DNA of 16,457 nucleotides from an uncultured Alistipes sp. (GTDB lineage: Bacteria; Bacteroidota; Bacteroidia; Bacteroidales; Rikenellaceae). The stretch lies in assembly GCA_959604655.1 (NCBI GenBank), contig CAUHCL010000040.1, positions 1 through 16,457 on the forward strand, in the 5' to 3' direction. The notes beneath the pieces were generated by a model, which was given only the letters and a program-made list of their open reading frames with translations, did no database searches and was not told where the DNA came from. This document shows, piece after piece, positions 1-7,789 of the stretch (position 1 is its first letter; each line of letters opens with the position of its first letter). Position numbers and translations under genes: made by a program.

Positions 1-966
1 TGTCACCAGATTGCCCGCATGCTTTATCTTCAGCGTGTTGCCGCCTCCGCCTCCCCAGCCTTTGAAGATCACCACTCCGTCGGCCACGGCGTGTACGGGA
101 GTGCCTTTGGGTGCGGCGTAATCTACGCCGTGGTGCGGGCGGTATACGCGGTATATGGGGTGCAGACGGGCGTTGGAGAAACGCGAACTGATTCGCGTGA
201 ACTTCAGCGGTGCCTTGAGCAGCTGCTTGCGCAGCGAAGCTCCGCCGTACTCCCAGTATTGTATCTTGTCGTTCTGTTTGAACGGTATGGCATACACCTC
301 CTTGCCCCCGTGTGTGAACTTAGCGCCCCACACGCGGCCTATCCCCACGAAGGTCGAGTCTATCACCTTCTCGTCGTATATGACGGTGAACGAGTCGCCC
401 TTCTGGAGTCCGAAGAAGTCGATCGTCCACTGGTAAATGTCCTCCATCTCGGCGGCCAGCGCGTTGGGCAGGCTGTCGCGCATGATGGCGCCCCACAGCG
501 ACGTCTCTATCGTCGATGAGCAGCGTCGGCGGCGTATGTCCACATCCTTCTGTCCCGTCGTGACGCTCACCGAGTCGCCTGCGAAGCCGAACACCACGTA
601 GTCGGTGACATCCTTTTCGTAGACCAGCCAGTCGAGCCGCCCCGCCGAGAGCGAGTCGGTCGAGAGGAAAGCCGTGAACGGACGTCCTGCGCGTATCTTG
701 CGCAGCGGGAATATGTCGGCGGCGGCCTTGTCGAGCTTGTCGATGGTGGCGGCCGATACTCCGTAGCGGTCGAGTATCTTGCCCAGCGTCTCGCCGCTGC
801 CCACCTCGCCCTGTTCGGTACGGTAATTGTCGGCCACGATGCCGTAGACGAGCGTGTGCTGCGGCTCCTCTGCCGTTTCGTCGTCCGCGGTCGGAGCTTT
901 TTCCGAGCGGCAGGCGGCGAGCGAAAGCAGCAGTGCCGCGAAGATTATTTTCGTATATGCTGTCAT
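1..966 (-). CDS. M23 family (MepM-like) peptidoglycan endopeptidase lipoprotein, partial at left edge
   Basis: The frame is open from an ATG at 966 to the left edge (322 codons, no stop), so the C-terminus is missing. The N-terminus is a lipoprotein signal: hydrophobic residues 7-18 followed by lipobox LAAC with Cys19. A degenerate LysM/OapA-like segment (GSGETLGKILDRYGVS) sits around residues 55-72. A MepM-like middle region follows, and then the peptidase M23 start motif PHHGVDYAAPKGTPV, in which H278 and D282 match the HxxxD zinc-binding pair. The second zinc motif (HxH) would lie beyond the window. The family cleaves peptide cross-links of peptidoglycan in the periplasm so that the wall can expand. 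The gene is divergent from lpxK and has its own -7-like box at 1048-1055. Catalytic competence cannot be judged because half of the active site is outside the window. Confidence 0.9.
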   Translation of the reverse strand, partial: MTAYTKIIFAALLLSLAACRSEKAPTADDETAEEPQHTLVYGIVADNYRTEQGEVGSGETLGKILDRYGVSAATIDKLDKAAADIFPLRKIRAGRPFTAFLSTDSLSAGRLDWLVYEKDVTDYVVFGFAGDSVSVTTGQKDVDIRRRRCSSTIETSLWGAIMRDSLPNALAAEMEDIYQWTIDFFGLQKGDSFTVIYDEKVIDSTFVGIGRVWGAKFTHGGKEVYAIPFKQNDKIQYWEYGGASLRKQLLKAPLKFTRISSRFSNARLHPIYRVYRPHHGVDYAAPKGTPVHAVADGVVIFKGWGGGGGNTLKIKHAGNLVT

Positions 967-1047
967 AATTCTGCAATGTTACGTGGCGCTTTTTCCTCGC
1001 GTGTTTTCTGGAAATACCATCTTGCGCGGGATCGCCGAAGTTTCCTA

Positions 1048-1055
1048 CAAAATTA
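1048..1055 (-). promoter_or_regulatory. Candidate Bacteroidota -7 element for the M23 gene
   Basis: On the minus strand these bases read TAATTTTG, an exact match to the Bacteroidota -7 consensus TAnnTTTG. A start site would fall near 1041, giving a leader of about 75 nt before the ATG at 966. I see no clean TTTG -33 element at the expected distance; only a T-rich stretch is present. This makes the site weaker than the two promoters called for lpxK and secA. Confidence 0.4.
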
Positions 1056-1127
1056 GTAAAAAATCGTGTATCGCGGGGGCATAAAAGGTCGGATGATTGC
1101 AAAAAACGTAAAAAAAACGCTTCTGCG

Positions 1128-1158
1128 TTGGTTAATCGCAAATAATTGGTTACCTTTG
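1128..1158 (+). promoter_or_regulatory. Bacteroidota-type promoter for lpxK
   Basis: TTG (1128-1130) is followed, after a 20 bp spacer, by TACCTTTG (1151-1158), an exact TAnnTTTG -7 match. This spacing is typical of the Bacteroidota primary sigma factor. Transcription would start near 1165. That is only about 5 nt before the ATG at 1170 but about 29 nt before the ATG at 1194, which supports the downstream start for LpxK. Confidence 0.65.
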
Positions 1159-1193
1159 AAAAATTGTAAATGCGGATCGGCTTCCGCTCGGTT

Positions 1194-2258
1194 ATGAAGT
1201 TTCTGCTGAAATTGCTGTCGTACCCTTATCGGTTGGTCATATACATCCGCCACTGGATGTTCGACTGCGGGCTGCTCAAAAGCGAGAAGTTCGCCGTGCC
1301 GATCATATGCGTCGGCAACATATCCGTAGGCGGAACGGGCAAGACTCCCACGGCCGAGATGATAATGCGCTACATGATGCCTCACTACAATGTGGCACTG
1401 CTGTCGCGCGGCTACGGCCGCCGTACGAAGGGTTACATGGAGGTAAAGGGCAGTTCGTCGTACCGCGACGTGGGCGACGAACCTTTGCAGATAAAGCTGA
1501 AGTTCCCCGAGGCTCTGGTGGTGGTGTGCGAGAAGCGTGCCGAGGCCATACGCCGCATAGAGAAGGAGCACCCCGAAGTGAATCTGATCGTGATGGACGA
1601 CGGCTTCCAGCACCGTTACGTCGAGGCGCGCATCAATGTGGTGGTTATGGATTACACCCGCCCGTTCTACAAGGACGATTTCCTGCCGTGCGGAACGCTG
1701 CGCGACAGGGTCGATTCGCTCTACCGCGCCCATTACTTCATCGTGACCAAGTGTTCCGAAGCCATGTCGCCGCTCGAACAGCGCTTGTGGCGCAAGGAGT
1801 TGCAGAAGGTGGCTTATCAAAAGGTATACTTCACCCGCATGGTTCCCACCGACGCGCTGCCCGTCACCGCGTCGGCCACTGTGCCGCTCCGCGAGGGCGA
1901 CGAGGTGATAGCCATGTCGGGCATAGGCAACCCCAAGGTGTTCGTGGCGGGTGTCAGGGAGCGCTACAAGGTAGTGGATGCGCTCAATTTCGCCGATCAC
2001 CATGTCTACTCGGTGGCCGATATCAAACGCATGGTCGAGCTGCTCGAAAAGCATCCTGCGGCCCGTCTGCTCACCACCGAGAAAGATGCCGTGAAGCTGC
2101 GCCGCAGCCGTCGCGTGCCCGATGCCGTGCGCGAGAAGCTCTATTTCCAACCCGTGAAGGTGGAGTTCATGGAGGGCTCGGACGACGATTTCCTGGGTAC
2201 GCTCAAGAGCGATATCGAGGGCAAGGTGCACGTGGGCGACACTCCCACGGTTTTCTGA
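1194..2258 (+). CDS. lpxK: Tetraacyldisaccharide 4'-kinase LpxK
   Basis: LpxK phosphorylates the 4' position of the tetraacyldisaccharide 1-phosphate lipid A precursor, using ATP, at the inner face of the cytoplasmic membrane. From the start chosen here the protein has 354 residues. It begins with a hydrophobic/amphipathic membrane-contact helix (residues 1-20), then has a P-loop GGTGKT at 46-51, the family motif MDDGFQH at 134-140 with the conserved aspartates, ADHH around 267-270 and TTEKDAVKL around 294-302. An in-frame ATG at 1170 would add eight residues (MRIGFRSV). I prefer 1194 because the predicted transcription start lies at about 1165 and homologues typically begin MKFLL near this point. 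It heads the plus-strand group and is followed 36 nt later by ssb. Family identification is secure; only the start is uncertain. Confidence 0.95.
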   Translation: MKFLLKLLSYPYRLVIYIRHWMFDCGLLKSEKFAVPIICVGNISVGGTGKTPTAEMIMRYMMPHYNVALLSRGYGRRTKGYMEVKGSSSYRDVGDEPLQIKLKFPEALVVVCEKRAEAIRRIEKEHPEVNLIVMDDGFQHRYVEARINVVVMDYTRPFYKDDFLPCGTLRDRVDSLYRAHYFIVTKCSEAMSPLEQRLWRKELQKVAYQKVYFTRMVPTDALPVTASATVPLREGDEVIAMSGIGNPKVFVAGVRERYKVVDALNFADHHVYSVADIKRMVELLEKHPAARLLTTEKDAVKLRRSRRVPDAVREKLYFQPVKVEFMEGSDDDFLGTLKSDIEGKVHVGDTPTVF

Positions 2259-2294
2259 CCGTAATCTAAAAGAATCTCAATTAACGTTTGTACC

Positions 2295-2795
2295 ATGATA
2301 AACAAAGTCATATTGGTGGGCAACGTGGGCATCGACCCCGAGGTGCGCACCACCGAATCGGGCGTGAAGGTGGCCCGCGTGCGTCTGGCTACCACCGAAC
2401 GCATCTACGACCGTCAGTCGAACGAGACGCGGGAACTTACCGAGTGGCATACCATTACCCTGTGGCGCGGTCTGGCCGACGTGGTGGACCGTTTCGTGCG
2501 CAAGGGTTCGCAGCTCTACATTGAAGGCCGTCTGCGCACACGCGAGTGGGTGGACAAGGACAACATCAAGCGTTACACCACCGAGATCCTGGCCGACGAC
2601 ATGAAACTTCTCGGACGCCGCGGCGACAACGCGCAGGGCGGAGCGCAGCAGCAGGGTTCGGCGGGTACGTCCTATTCGGGCGGCCAATCGTCGTATGGCG
2701 GAGGTGCTTCGGCCCGTCCGCAGCAGACGCAGGGCAGCGCCGCTTCGCAGCCGATCCCCGCGGCGAACGACGATCCCGACGACCTGCCGTTCTGA
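2295..2795 (+). CDS. ssb: Single-stranded DNA-binding protein
   Basis: Ssb coats single-stranded DNA during replication, recombination and repair, and recruits partner proteins through its C-terminal tip. The 166-residue protein has an N-terminal OB fold (about 1-105) opening MINKVILVGNVGIDPEVR, with the aromatic residues W51, W58 and W85 expected at the DNA-binding face. A Gly/Gln/Ser-rich flexible linker covers about 106-157, and the canonical acidic tip DDPDDLPF is at 159-166. Length and layout are those of a full housekeeping Ssb. The gene lies 36 nt after lpxK behind an AT-rich leader with no clear Shine-Dalgarno sequence, as is usual in this phylum. It is probably co-transcribed with lpxK; no exact -7 box is visible in the gap. 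Confidence 0.97.
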   Translation: MINKVILVGNVGIDPEVRTTESGVKVARVRLATTERIYDRQSNETRELTEWHTITLWRGLADVVDRFVRKGSQLYIEGRLRTREWVDKDNIKRYTTEILADDMKLLGRRGDNAQGGAQQQGSAGTSYSGGQSSYGGGASARPQQTQGSAASQPIPAANDDPDDLPF

Positions 2796-2858
2796 TGCGG
2801 CACTTCGGGTCGGACGTCATGCAATGAAACGTGAGGATTATCGAACGGGACGGGATTT

Positions 2859-3767
2859 ATGTTGAGACTTTCGCTTATAATAGCTACCTACAATCGTGCG
2901 GCGTGTCTGATGGATACGCTGCTTTCGGTAGTGGGGCAGGATGCGCCCCGCGGGGAGTGGGAGTGCGTGGTGGTTAACAACAACTCTTCGGACGACACGT
3001 CCGAGCGTTTCGCCGCATTCGTCGCCGAACATGCGGGGTTCAATCTGCGCATGGTCGACGAACCCAACCAAGGGCTGTCCTATGCCCGCAACCGAGGCAT
3101 ACGCGAGAGCGCGGGGGAGTATATAGCCATCATCGACGACGACGAGCGCATCGCCCCCGAATTCATATCGGCCTACATATCGTTGTTCGACAGCGTGCCC
3201 CAAGCGGTGGCGGCGGGAGGCCCGATCGTCGCGGAATACGTCACGGAGCGTCCTTCATGGATGTCGTGCTACACCGAACGCCTCATTGCCAATACTTTAT
3301 ACCTTGGCGACAAGGTGCGCCCGTTTCCCGAGGACCGTATCCCGGGCGGCGGAAACATGGCCCTGCGGCGCAGCGCTGTCAAACGTTACGGCGTGTTCGA
3401 CATATCGCTCGGCAGGGTAGGCGCGTCGCTTGCGGGCGGCGAGGAAAGCGATCTGTTCGAGAGGCTCCGTCTGGCCGATGCGGCGTATTATTATGCTCCC
3501 GAAGCTGTCATGTACCATATAATTCCGCCCGAGAAACTGACCCGCGCATATTTCTCGCGGCTGAGCTACAATGTGGGCGTGAGCCAGTTGAGGCGTGCGA
3601 GATTCTACCATCGCGTGCGCCGCGTGCGCGTGACGGAGTGCGCGAAGTGGGCGGCGACGGCCGTTTTGTGCGGCTGGTATGCGCTTACGCTGCGATGGAG
3701 CAAGGCGCGCTATCTCGCCGTCATGCGTCGTGAGATAACGCGCGGTCTGTGGAGTGCCGCCGAGTAG
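2859..3767 (+). CDS. Family 2 glycosyltransferase (GT-A fold)
   Basis: This 302-residue protein has the hallmarks of an inverting GT2 enzyme. It has an N-terminal nucleotide-sugar-binding Rossmann-like part (SLIIATYNRAACLMDTLLSV at 5-24, VVNNNSSDDT at 38-47), the metal-binding acidic cluster DDDE at 93-96, the acceptor-side motif GGGNMALRRS at 163-172, and GGEESDLF at 193-200, where the catalytic-base acidic residue is expected. A mildly hydrophobic C-terminal segment (about 262-280) may contact the membrane but is not a convincing transmembrane helix. Donor and acceptor sugars cannot be told from the sequence. It lies 63 nt after ssb and converges with the dCMP deaminase gene 24 nt downstream. 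Its position in the lpxK group suggests surface polysaccharide or LPS work, but that is inference. Confidence 0.9.
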   Translation: MLRLSLIIATYNRAACLMDTLLSVVGQDAPRGEWECVVVNNNSSDDTSERFAAFVAEHAGFNLRMVDEPNQGLSYARNRGIRESAGEYIAIIDDDERIAPEFISAYISLFDSVPQAVAAGGPIVAEYVTERPSWMSCYTERLIANTLYLGDKVRPFPEDRIPGGGNMALRRSAVKRYGVFDISLGRVGASLAGGEESDLFERLRLADAAYYYAPEAVMYHIIPPEKLTRAYFSRLSYNVGVSQLRRARFYHRVRRVRVTECAKWAATAVLCGWYALTLRWSKARYLAVMRREITRGLWSAAE

Positions 3768-3791
3768 CGGCCGTGATGCGGGTGGTCTGGC

Positions 3792-4229
3792 CTATTCTTC
3801 GTCCTCGGAGCGTTTCACGCACTCTATGCCGACCCGCTTGAGCAGGTCGAGCCCTTCCTCCGAACGATAATCGTTCATGTATACCACGCGCCGTATTCCG
3901 GCCTGGATAATCAGTTTCGAACACTCTATGCAGGGGGCGTCGGTGATGTACAGCGTCGAGCCGTCGCAGTTGTTGGCGCTTTTGGCCACCTTGGTTATGG
4001 CGTTCGCCTCGGCATGCAGCACATATGCCTTCGTCTTGCCCGCCTCGTCCTCGCACACGTTCTCGAATCCCGACGGCGTGCCGTTGTAGCCGTCGGAGAT
4101 TATCATCTTGTCCTTCACTATGAGCGCCCCCACCTTGCGTCGCACGCAATAGGAGTTCTCGGCCCATATTCGGGCCATGCGCAGGTAGCGCATGTCGAGT
4201 TGCCGCTGTTTCTCTTCTTCGTATCCCAT
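3792..4229 (-). CDS. dCMP deaminase family protein (ComEB-like)
   Basis: A cytoplasmic zinc deaminase of the cytidine/deoxycytidylate deaminase superfamily, predicted to convert dCMP to dUMP and so feed dTMP synthesis. From ATG 4229 the product has 145 residues, normal for the family. The zinc site is complete: HAE at 72-74 (H72 ligand, E74 proton shuttle) and PCIEC at 99-103 (C100, C103 ligands). The substrate-side motif GYNGTPSGFENVCED at 47-61 is typical of dCMP deaminases. The frame stays open upstream to an ATG at 4385, but those 52 extra codons run through the hairpin-rich spacer, match no domain I recognise and precede the normal family N-terminus. The AT-rich 4230-4245 leader also fits a start at 4229. 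The gene follows secA on the same strand and may depend partly on secA transcription, as no promoter is obvious. Confidence 0.92.
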   Translation of the reverse strand: MGYEEEKQRQLDMRYLRMARIWAENSYCVRRKVGALIVKDKMIISDGYNGTPSGFENVCEDEAGKTKAYVLHAEANAITKVAKSANNCDGSTLYITDAPCIECSKLIIQAGIRRVVYMNDYRSEEGLDLLKRVGIECVKRSEDEE

Positions 4230-4265
4230 GATGAAAAATTTTTTTATGTCCGCTATCGTAAATTT

Positions 4266-4286
4266 CGATATCGCGCAGCGATATCG
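4266..4286. repeat. Perfect 9-bp inverted repeat in the secA-dCMP deaminase spacer
   Basis: CGATATCGC, loop GCA, GCGATATCG: a perfect 9-bp stem with a 3-nt loop, about 37 bases upstream of the dCMP deaminase start. There is no T-run on either side, so it does not look like an intrinsic terminator. It could be a protein-binding palindrome or an RNA hairpin in the mRNA leader. Confidence 0.6.
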
Positions 4287-4300
4287 GCGGTTCGCCGCCG
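4285..4300. repeat. GC-rich 6-bp hairpin with TTCG loop
   Basis: CGGCGG, TTCG, CCGCCG forms a perfect 6-bp stem closing a four-base loop (UUCG if transcribed from the plus strand, CGAA from the minus strand). It abuts and shares two bases with the 4266-4286 palindrome. The CCGCCG arm could pair instead with a second CGGCGG at 4309-4314, giving mutually exclusive foldings. Confidence 0.5.
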
Positions 4301-4384
4301 CCCCCACGCGGCGGACTGCTGCTCGCTCCGACTCGCGCATTCCTGCCGCCGTCGGCGAACGTGCGACTTCTACGATACTAAACA

Positions 4385-4415
4385 TTTAACGATTGCCTTT
4401 GCGACAATCGTTAAA
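4385..4415 (-). terminator. Inverted repeat just after secA, candidate terminator or RNA 3'-end structure
   Basis: TTTAACGATTG (4385-4395) and CAATCGTTAAA (4405-4415) form a perfect 11-bp stem around a 9-nt loop. The outer AACA (4381-4384) and TGTT (4418-4421) could extend it past a 2-nt bulge. It begins a few bases after the secA stop codon at 4424. On the minus strand it is followed only by a short T-rich stretch rather than a clear U-run, so intrinsic termination is uncertain; a 3'-end-stabilising hairpin is the alternative. Confidence 0.45.
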
Positions 4416-4423
4416 CATGTTCG

Positions 4424-7400
4424 TTACATCATTTTTCCGTGGCAGTGCTTGTACTTCTTGCCGCTGCCGCACGGACACGGATCGTTTCGCCCGACCTTCT
4501 TTTCCACCTTGATCGGTGCGGGCTTGCTCTTCTCGCCCTGTCCTGCCGCAGCGGCCGCCGCCATGCGCGAAGCCTGCAATTTGTTGACGTCCACCTTGGC
4601 CTTTTGGTGCCGTTCCTGCTGCACCGACTCGGGGTTGTTCTCGCGGACGGGAATATAGGCTTTGTCGAGTGTGGCGAGCGTTTCGCGGTTCACCTTCTCC
4701 AGCATGCGCGAGAAGAGGTTGTACGATTCGAGCTTGTAGATCAACAGCGGATCCTTCTGCTCGTAGGTGGCGTTCTGCACGCTCTGGCGCAGCTCGTCCA
4801 TCTCGCGCAGATGCTCGCGCCATGCGTCGTCGATAGTGGTGAACATCACTATCTTGGCGAATACCTTATATATCTCGGCTCCGTCCGAGTCCTTGCATCG
4901 CTGCAACTCCACGGGCACGTGGAATCCCAGATGTCCGTCGGTGATGGGGAAGTGGATCACGCGGTCCATGTGGTCCTTGTTGTCCTCGTAGATGGCCTGC
5001 ATGGTGTTGCGCACCGTGTCGGCCACGGCCTTGGCGCGTCGCTCGAAGAGCGTATGCAGATCCTCCACGATCATCTCCACAATCTCGCGCGGCTTCGACG
5101 ACGAGTATTTCGCCTCGTCGAACGAGGGCTTGAGCGCCACTTCGCGGATGAGTTCGAACGAGAACGATTCGTAGTCCATGCCCTCGTGGTTCTCCATGAA
5201 CGACTCGGCATAGTCGTACATTATGTTGTTCAGGTCGATCTCTATGCGTTCGCCGTACAGCGCGTGACGGCGGCGGGTGTAGATCACCTCGCGCTGCGAG
5301 TTCATCACGTCGTCGTACTCCAGCAGGCGTTTGCGGATTCCGAAGTTGTTCTCCTCGACCTTCTTCTGGGCGCGCTCGATGGCCCGCGTCATCATGCCGG
5401 CCTGAATCACCTCGCCCTCCTTCAGACCCATGCGGTCCATCATCGAAGCGATGCGGCCCGAACCGAACAGACGCATCAGGTCGTCTTCGAGCGATACGAA
5501 GAACTGCGACGATCCGGGGTCGCCCTGACGTCCGGCGCGTCCGCGCAGCTGGCGGTCGACGCGGCGGCTCTCGTGACGCTCCGTGCCGATGATCGCCAGA
5601 CCTCCCGCGGCCTTCACCTCGGGCGTCAGCTTGATGTCGGTACCGCGGCCGGCCATGTTGGTCGCGATGGTCACCTGTCCCGAGCGTCCTGCCTCGGCCA
5701 CGACCTGCGCCTCCAGCGCGTGCTGCTTGGCGTTCAGCACGTTGTGCCTGATGCCGCGCAGTTTGAGCATGCGGCTCAACAGCTCCGAGATCTCGACCGA
5801 CGTGGTGCCGACCAGCACCGGACGTCCCGCCTCGACGAGTTTGACGATCTCCTCGATCACGGCGTTGTATTTCTCGCGCTTGGTTTTGTAGATCAGGTCC
5901 TGACGGTCGTCGCGGACCACCTTGCGGTTGGTCGGGATCACCACGACGTCCAGTTTGTAGATGCTCCAGAACTCCGACGCCTCCGTCTCGGCCGTACCGG
6001 TCATGCCGCCCAGCTTGTGGTACATGCGGAAGTAGTTCTGCAACGTGATGGTGGCGAAGGTCTGCGTCGCGGCCTCGACCTTCACGTGCTCCTTGGCCTC
6101 GATGGCCTGGTGGAGTCCGTCCGAGTAGCGGCGTCCTTCGAGGATACGGCCCGTCTGCTCGTCGACGATCTTCACCTTGTTGTCCATCACCACATACTCC
6201 ACATCCTTCTCGAACATCGAGTATGCCTTCAGCAGCTGGTTCACCGTGTGCACGCGCTCCGACTTGATCGAGTAGTCGTTTATCACCTCGTCCTTGCGCT
6301 GCGCCTTTTCCTCGGCCGTGAGCTCGCTCTTCTCCAGTTCGGCTATCTCGTTGCCTATGTCGGGCAGCACGAAGAAACCGTCCTCGTTGAAGTATTTCGA
6401 GAGTGCGTCGTGGCCCTTGTCGGTGAGCTCTACCGAGTTGAGTTTCTCATCTATCACGAAGAACAGATCGTCCACGATCTCGGGCATGCGGCGGTTGTTG
6501 TCCTGCATGTAGATGTTCTCGGTCTTCTGGAACTGGGTCTTTATACCCGGCTCCGAGAGGAACTTGATGAGCGGCTTGTATTTGGGCAGTCCTTTGTGCG
6601 CGCGGTAGAGCAGTACTCCGCCCTCGTCGAGCTTGTTCTCGGCGAAGAGGCGTCGCGACTCGGCCACGAGCGAGGTGACCAGATTCTTCTGGAGGTTGTA
6701 GAGATTCTCGATCGAGGGGCGATAGCTCTCGAACAGCTGGTCGTCGCCCTTGGGCACGGGACCCGATATGATGAGCGGGGTGCGGGCGTCGTCGATCAAC
6801 ACCGAGTCCACCTCGTCGACGATCGCGTAGTGGTGCTTGCGCTGCACCAGATCCTTGGGCGACGAAGCCATGTTGTCGCGCAGGTAGTCGAAGCCGTACT
6901 CGTTGTTGGTTCCGAACGTGATGTCGGCCATGTAGGCCTTGCGGCGCGCCTCCGAGTTGGGCTGGTGCTTGTCGATACAGTCTACCGACAGTCCGTGGAA
7001 TTCGTACATGGGACCCATCCACTCCGAGTCGCGTCGGGCCAGATAGTCGTTCACCGTCACCACGTGCACACCCTTGCGGGCCAGTGCGTTGAGGAATACG
7101 GGCAGGGTGGCGACGAGGGTCTTGCCCTCGCCCGTGGCCATCTCGGCTATCTTGCCTTTGTGGAGCACCACGCCGCCGAACAGCTGCACGTCGTAGTGCA
7201 CCATGTCCCATTTGATGTCGTTTCCGCCCGCCGTCCAGTGCGTCGAGTAGACGGCCTTGTCGCCGTCGATGTTGACGAAATCCTTCTGGGCGGCAAGGTT
7301 GCGGTCGAACGCCGTAGCCGTCACCTCCACCGTGTCGTTCTCGGCGAAACGGCGCGCCGTATCCTTCATGATGGCGAATGCCTCGGGCAGTATCTCGTCC

Positions 7401-7717
7401 AGCTTCTGCTCGATCTTCTCGTCTATGCGCTTGGTGGTGGCGTCTATGTCCTTCGATATCTTCTCCTTGTCGGCAAGGGTGGTGTCGGCCAGTTCGAGGC
7501 GGGCCTTCTGCTCGACGATGTGGGCCTCGTCCTCGGCAATGAAATCGGCTATGCGCTTCATCAGGTCGGCGCTCAGGGCGCGCAGCTCGTCGTTCGACAG
7601 CTTCTGTATGGTGGGGTATACCTCCTTGATTTTTCGAACGTAAGGCTCTATCTGCTTGCGATCCTTCTCGACTTTGGACCCGAAAAGGAGTTTGATTATA
7701 TTACTGACTATATCCAT
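4424..7717 (-). CDS. secA: Preprotein translocase ATPase SecA
   Basis: SecA is the motor that drives unfolded preproteins through the SecYEG channel by ATP hydrolysis at the cytoplasmic membrane. The 1097-residue product is longer than the roughly 900 residues of E. coli SecA but normal for Bacteroidota, which carry insertions including a charged helical stretch around residues 60-110. Key motifs are intact: Walker A MATGEGKT at 193-200, DEVDSVLIDDARTPL at 301-315, the later helicase motif MAGRGTDIKL, RQLRGRAGRQGDPG, and a C-terminal zinc-binding tail with C1081, C1083, C1092 and H1093 (family arrangement CxCx8CH), which contacts SecB or ribosomes in characterised species. It has its own strong promoter at 7759-7789 and is followed by a hairpin. 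The start at 7717 fits the normal N-terminus (MDIVSNIIKLLFG). Confidence 0.98.
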   Translation of the reverse strand: MDIVSNIIKLLFGSKVEKDRKQIEPYVRKIKEVYPTIQKLSNDELRALSADLMKRIADFIAEDEAHIVEQKARLELADTTLADKEKISKDIDATTKRIDEKIEQKLDEILPEAFAIMKDTARRFAENDTVEVTATAFDRNLAAQKDFVNIDGDKAVYSTHWTAGGNDIKWDMVHYDVQLFGGVVLHKGKIAEMATGEGKTLVATLPVFLNALARKGVHVVTVNDYLARRDSEWMGPMYEFHGLSVDCIDKHQPNSEARRKAYMADITFGTNNEYGFDYLRDNMASSPKDLVQRKHHYAIVDEVDSVLIDDARTPLIISGPVPKGDDQLFESYRPSIENLYNLQKNLVTSLVAESRRLFAENKLDEGGVLLYRAHKGLPKYKPLIKFLSEPGIKTQFQKTENIYMQDNNRRMPEIVDDLFFVIDEKLNSVELTDKGHDALSKYFNEDGFFVLPDIGNEIAELEKSELTAEEKAQRKDEVINDYSIKSERVHTVNQLLKAYSMFEKDVEYVVMDNKVKIVDEQTGRILEGRRYSDGLHQAIEAKEHVKVEAATQTFATITLQNYFRMYHKLGGMTGTAETEASEFWSIYKLDVVVIPTNRKVVRDDRQDLIYKTKREKYNAVIEEIVKLVEAGRPVLVGTTSVEISELLSRMLKLRGIRHNVLNAKQHALEAQVVAEAGRSGQVTIATNMAGRGTDIKLTPEVKAAGGLAIIGTERHESRRVDRQLRGRAGRQGDPGSSQFFVSLEDDLMRLFGSGRIASMMDRMGLKEGEVIQAGMMTRAIERAQKKVEENNFGIRKRLLEYDDVMNSQREVIYTRRRHALYGERIEIDLNNIMYDYAESFMENHEGMDYESFSFELIREVALKPSFDEAKYSSSKPREIVEMIVEDLHTLFERRAKAVADTVRNTMQAIYEDNKDHMDRVIHFPITDGHLGFHVPVELQRCKDSDGAEIYKVFAKIVMFTTIDDAWREHLREMDELRQSVQNATYEQKDPLLIYKLESYNLFSRMLEKVNRETLATLDKAYIPVRENNPESVQQERHQKAKVDVNKLQASRMAAAAAAGQGEKSKPAPIKVEKKVGRNDPCPCGSGKKYKHCHGKMM

Positions 7718-7758
7718 AATGTTTTACTTGTTTTTTCTGAAAGTCTTTTAACATCTTA

Positions 7759-7789
7759 CAAAGATAAAAATTTCTTTTCGAACGGCAAA
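7759..7789 (-). promoter_or_regulatory. Bacteroidota-type promoter for secA
   Basis: Read on the minus strand, TTTG (7789-7786) is followed after 19 bp by TATCTTTG (7766-7759). Both the -33 and -7 boxes match the Bacteroidota consensus exactly, at the preferred spacing. The start site would be near 7752, giving an AT-rich leader of about 35 nt before the secA ATG. This is the clearest promoter in the window. Confidence 0.75.

Noticed and set aside
320..1141. A 273-codon minus-strand frame over the M23 gene and the divergent promoter region
   Set aside because: A different frame (966 down to the left edge) gives the lipobox and the M23 zinc motif; this one gives an Arg-rich shadow.
4230..4385. 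N-terminal extension of the dCMP deaminase to an ATG at 4385
   Set aside because: The 52 extra codons run through the palindromic spacer and overlap the arm of the post-secA hairpin, and the family N-terminus starts at the ATG at 4229.
4266..4415. CRISPR-like or tandem repeat array in the secA-dCMP deaminase spacer
   Set aside because: The elements are single inverted repeats of different sequence, not regularly spaced direct repeats with spacers.
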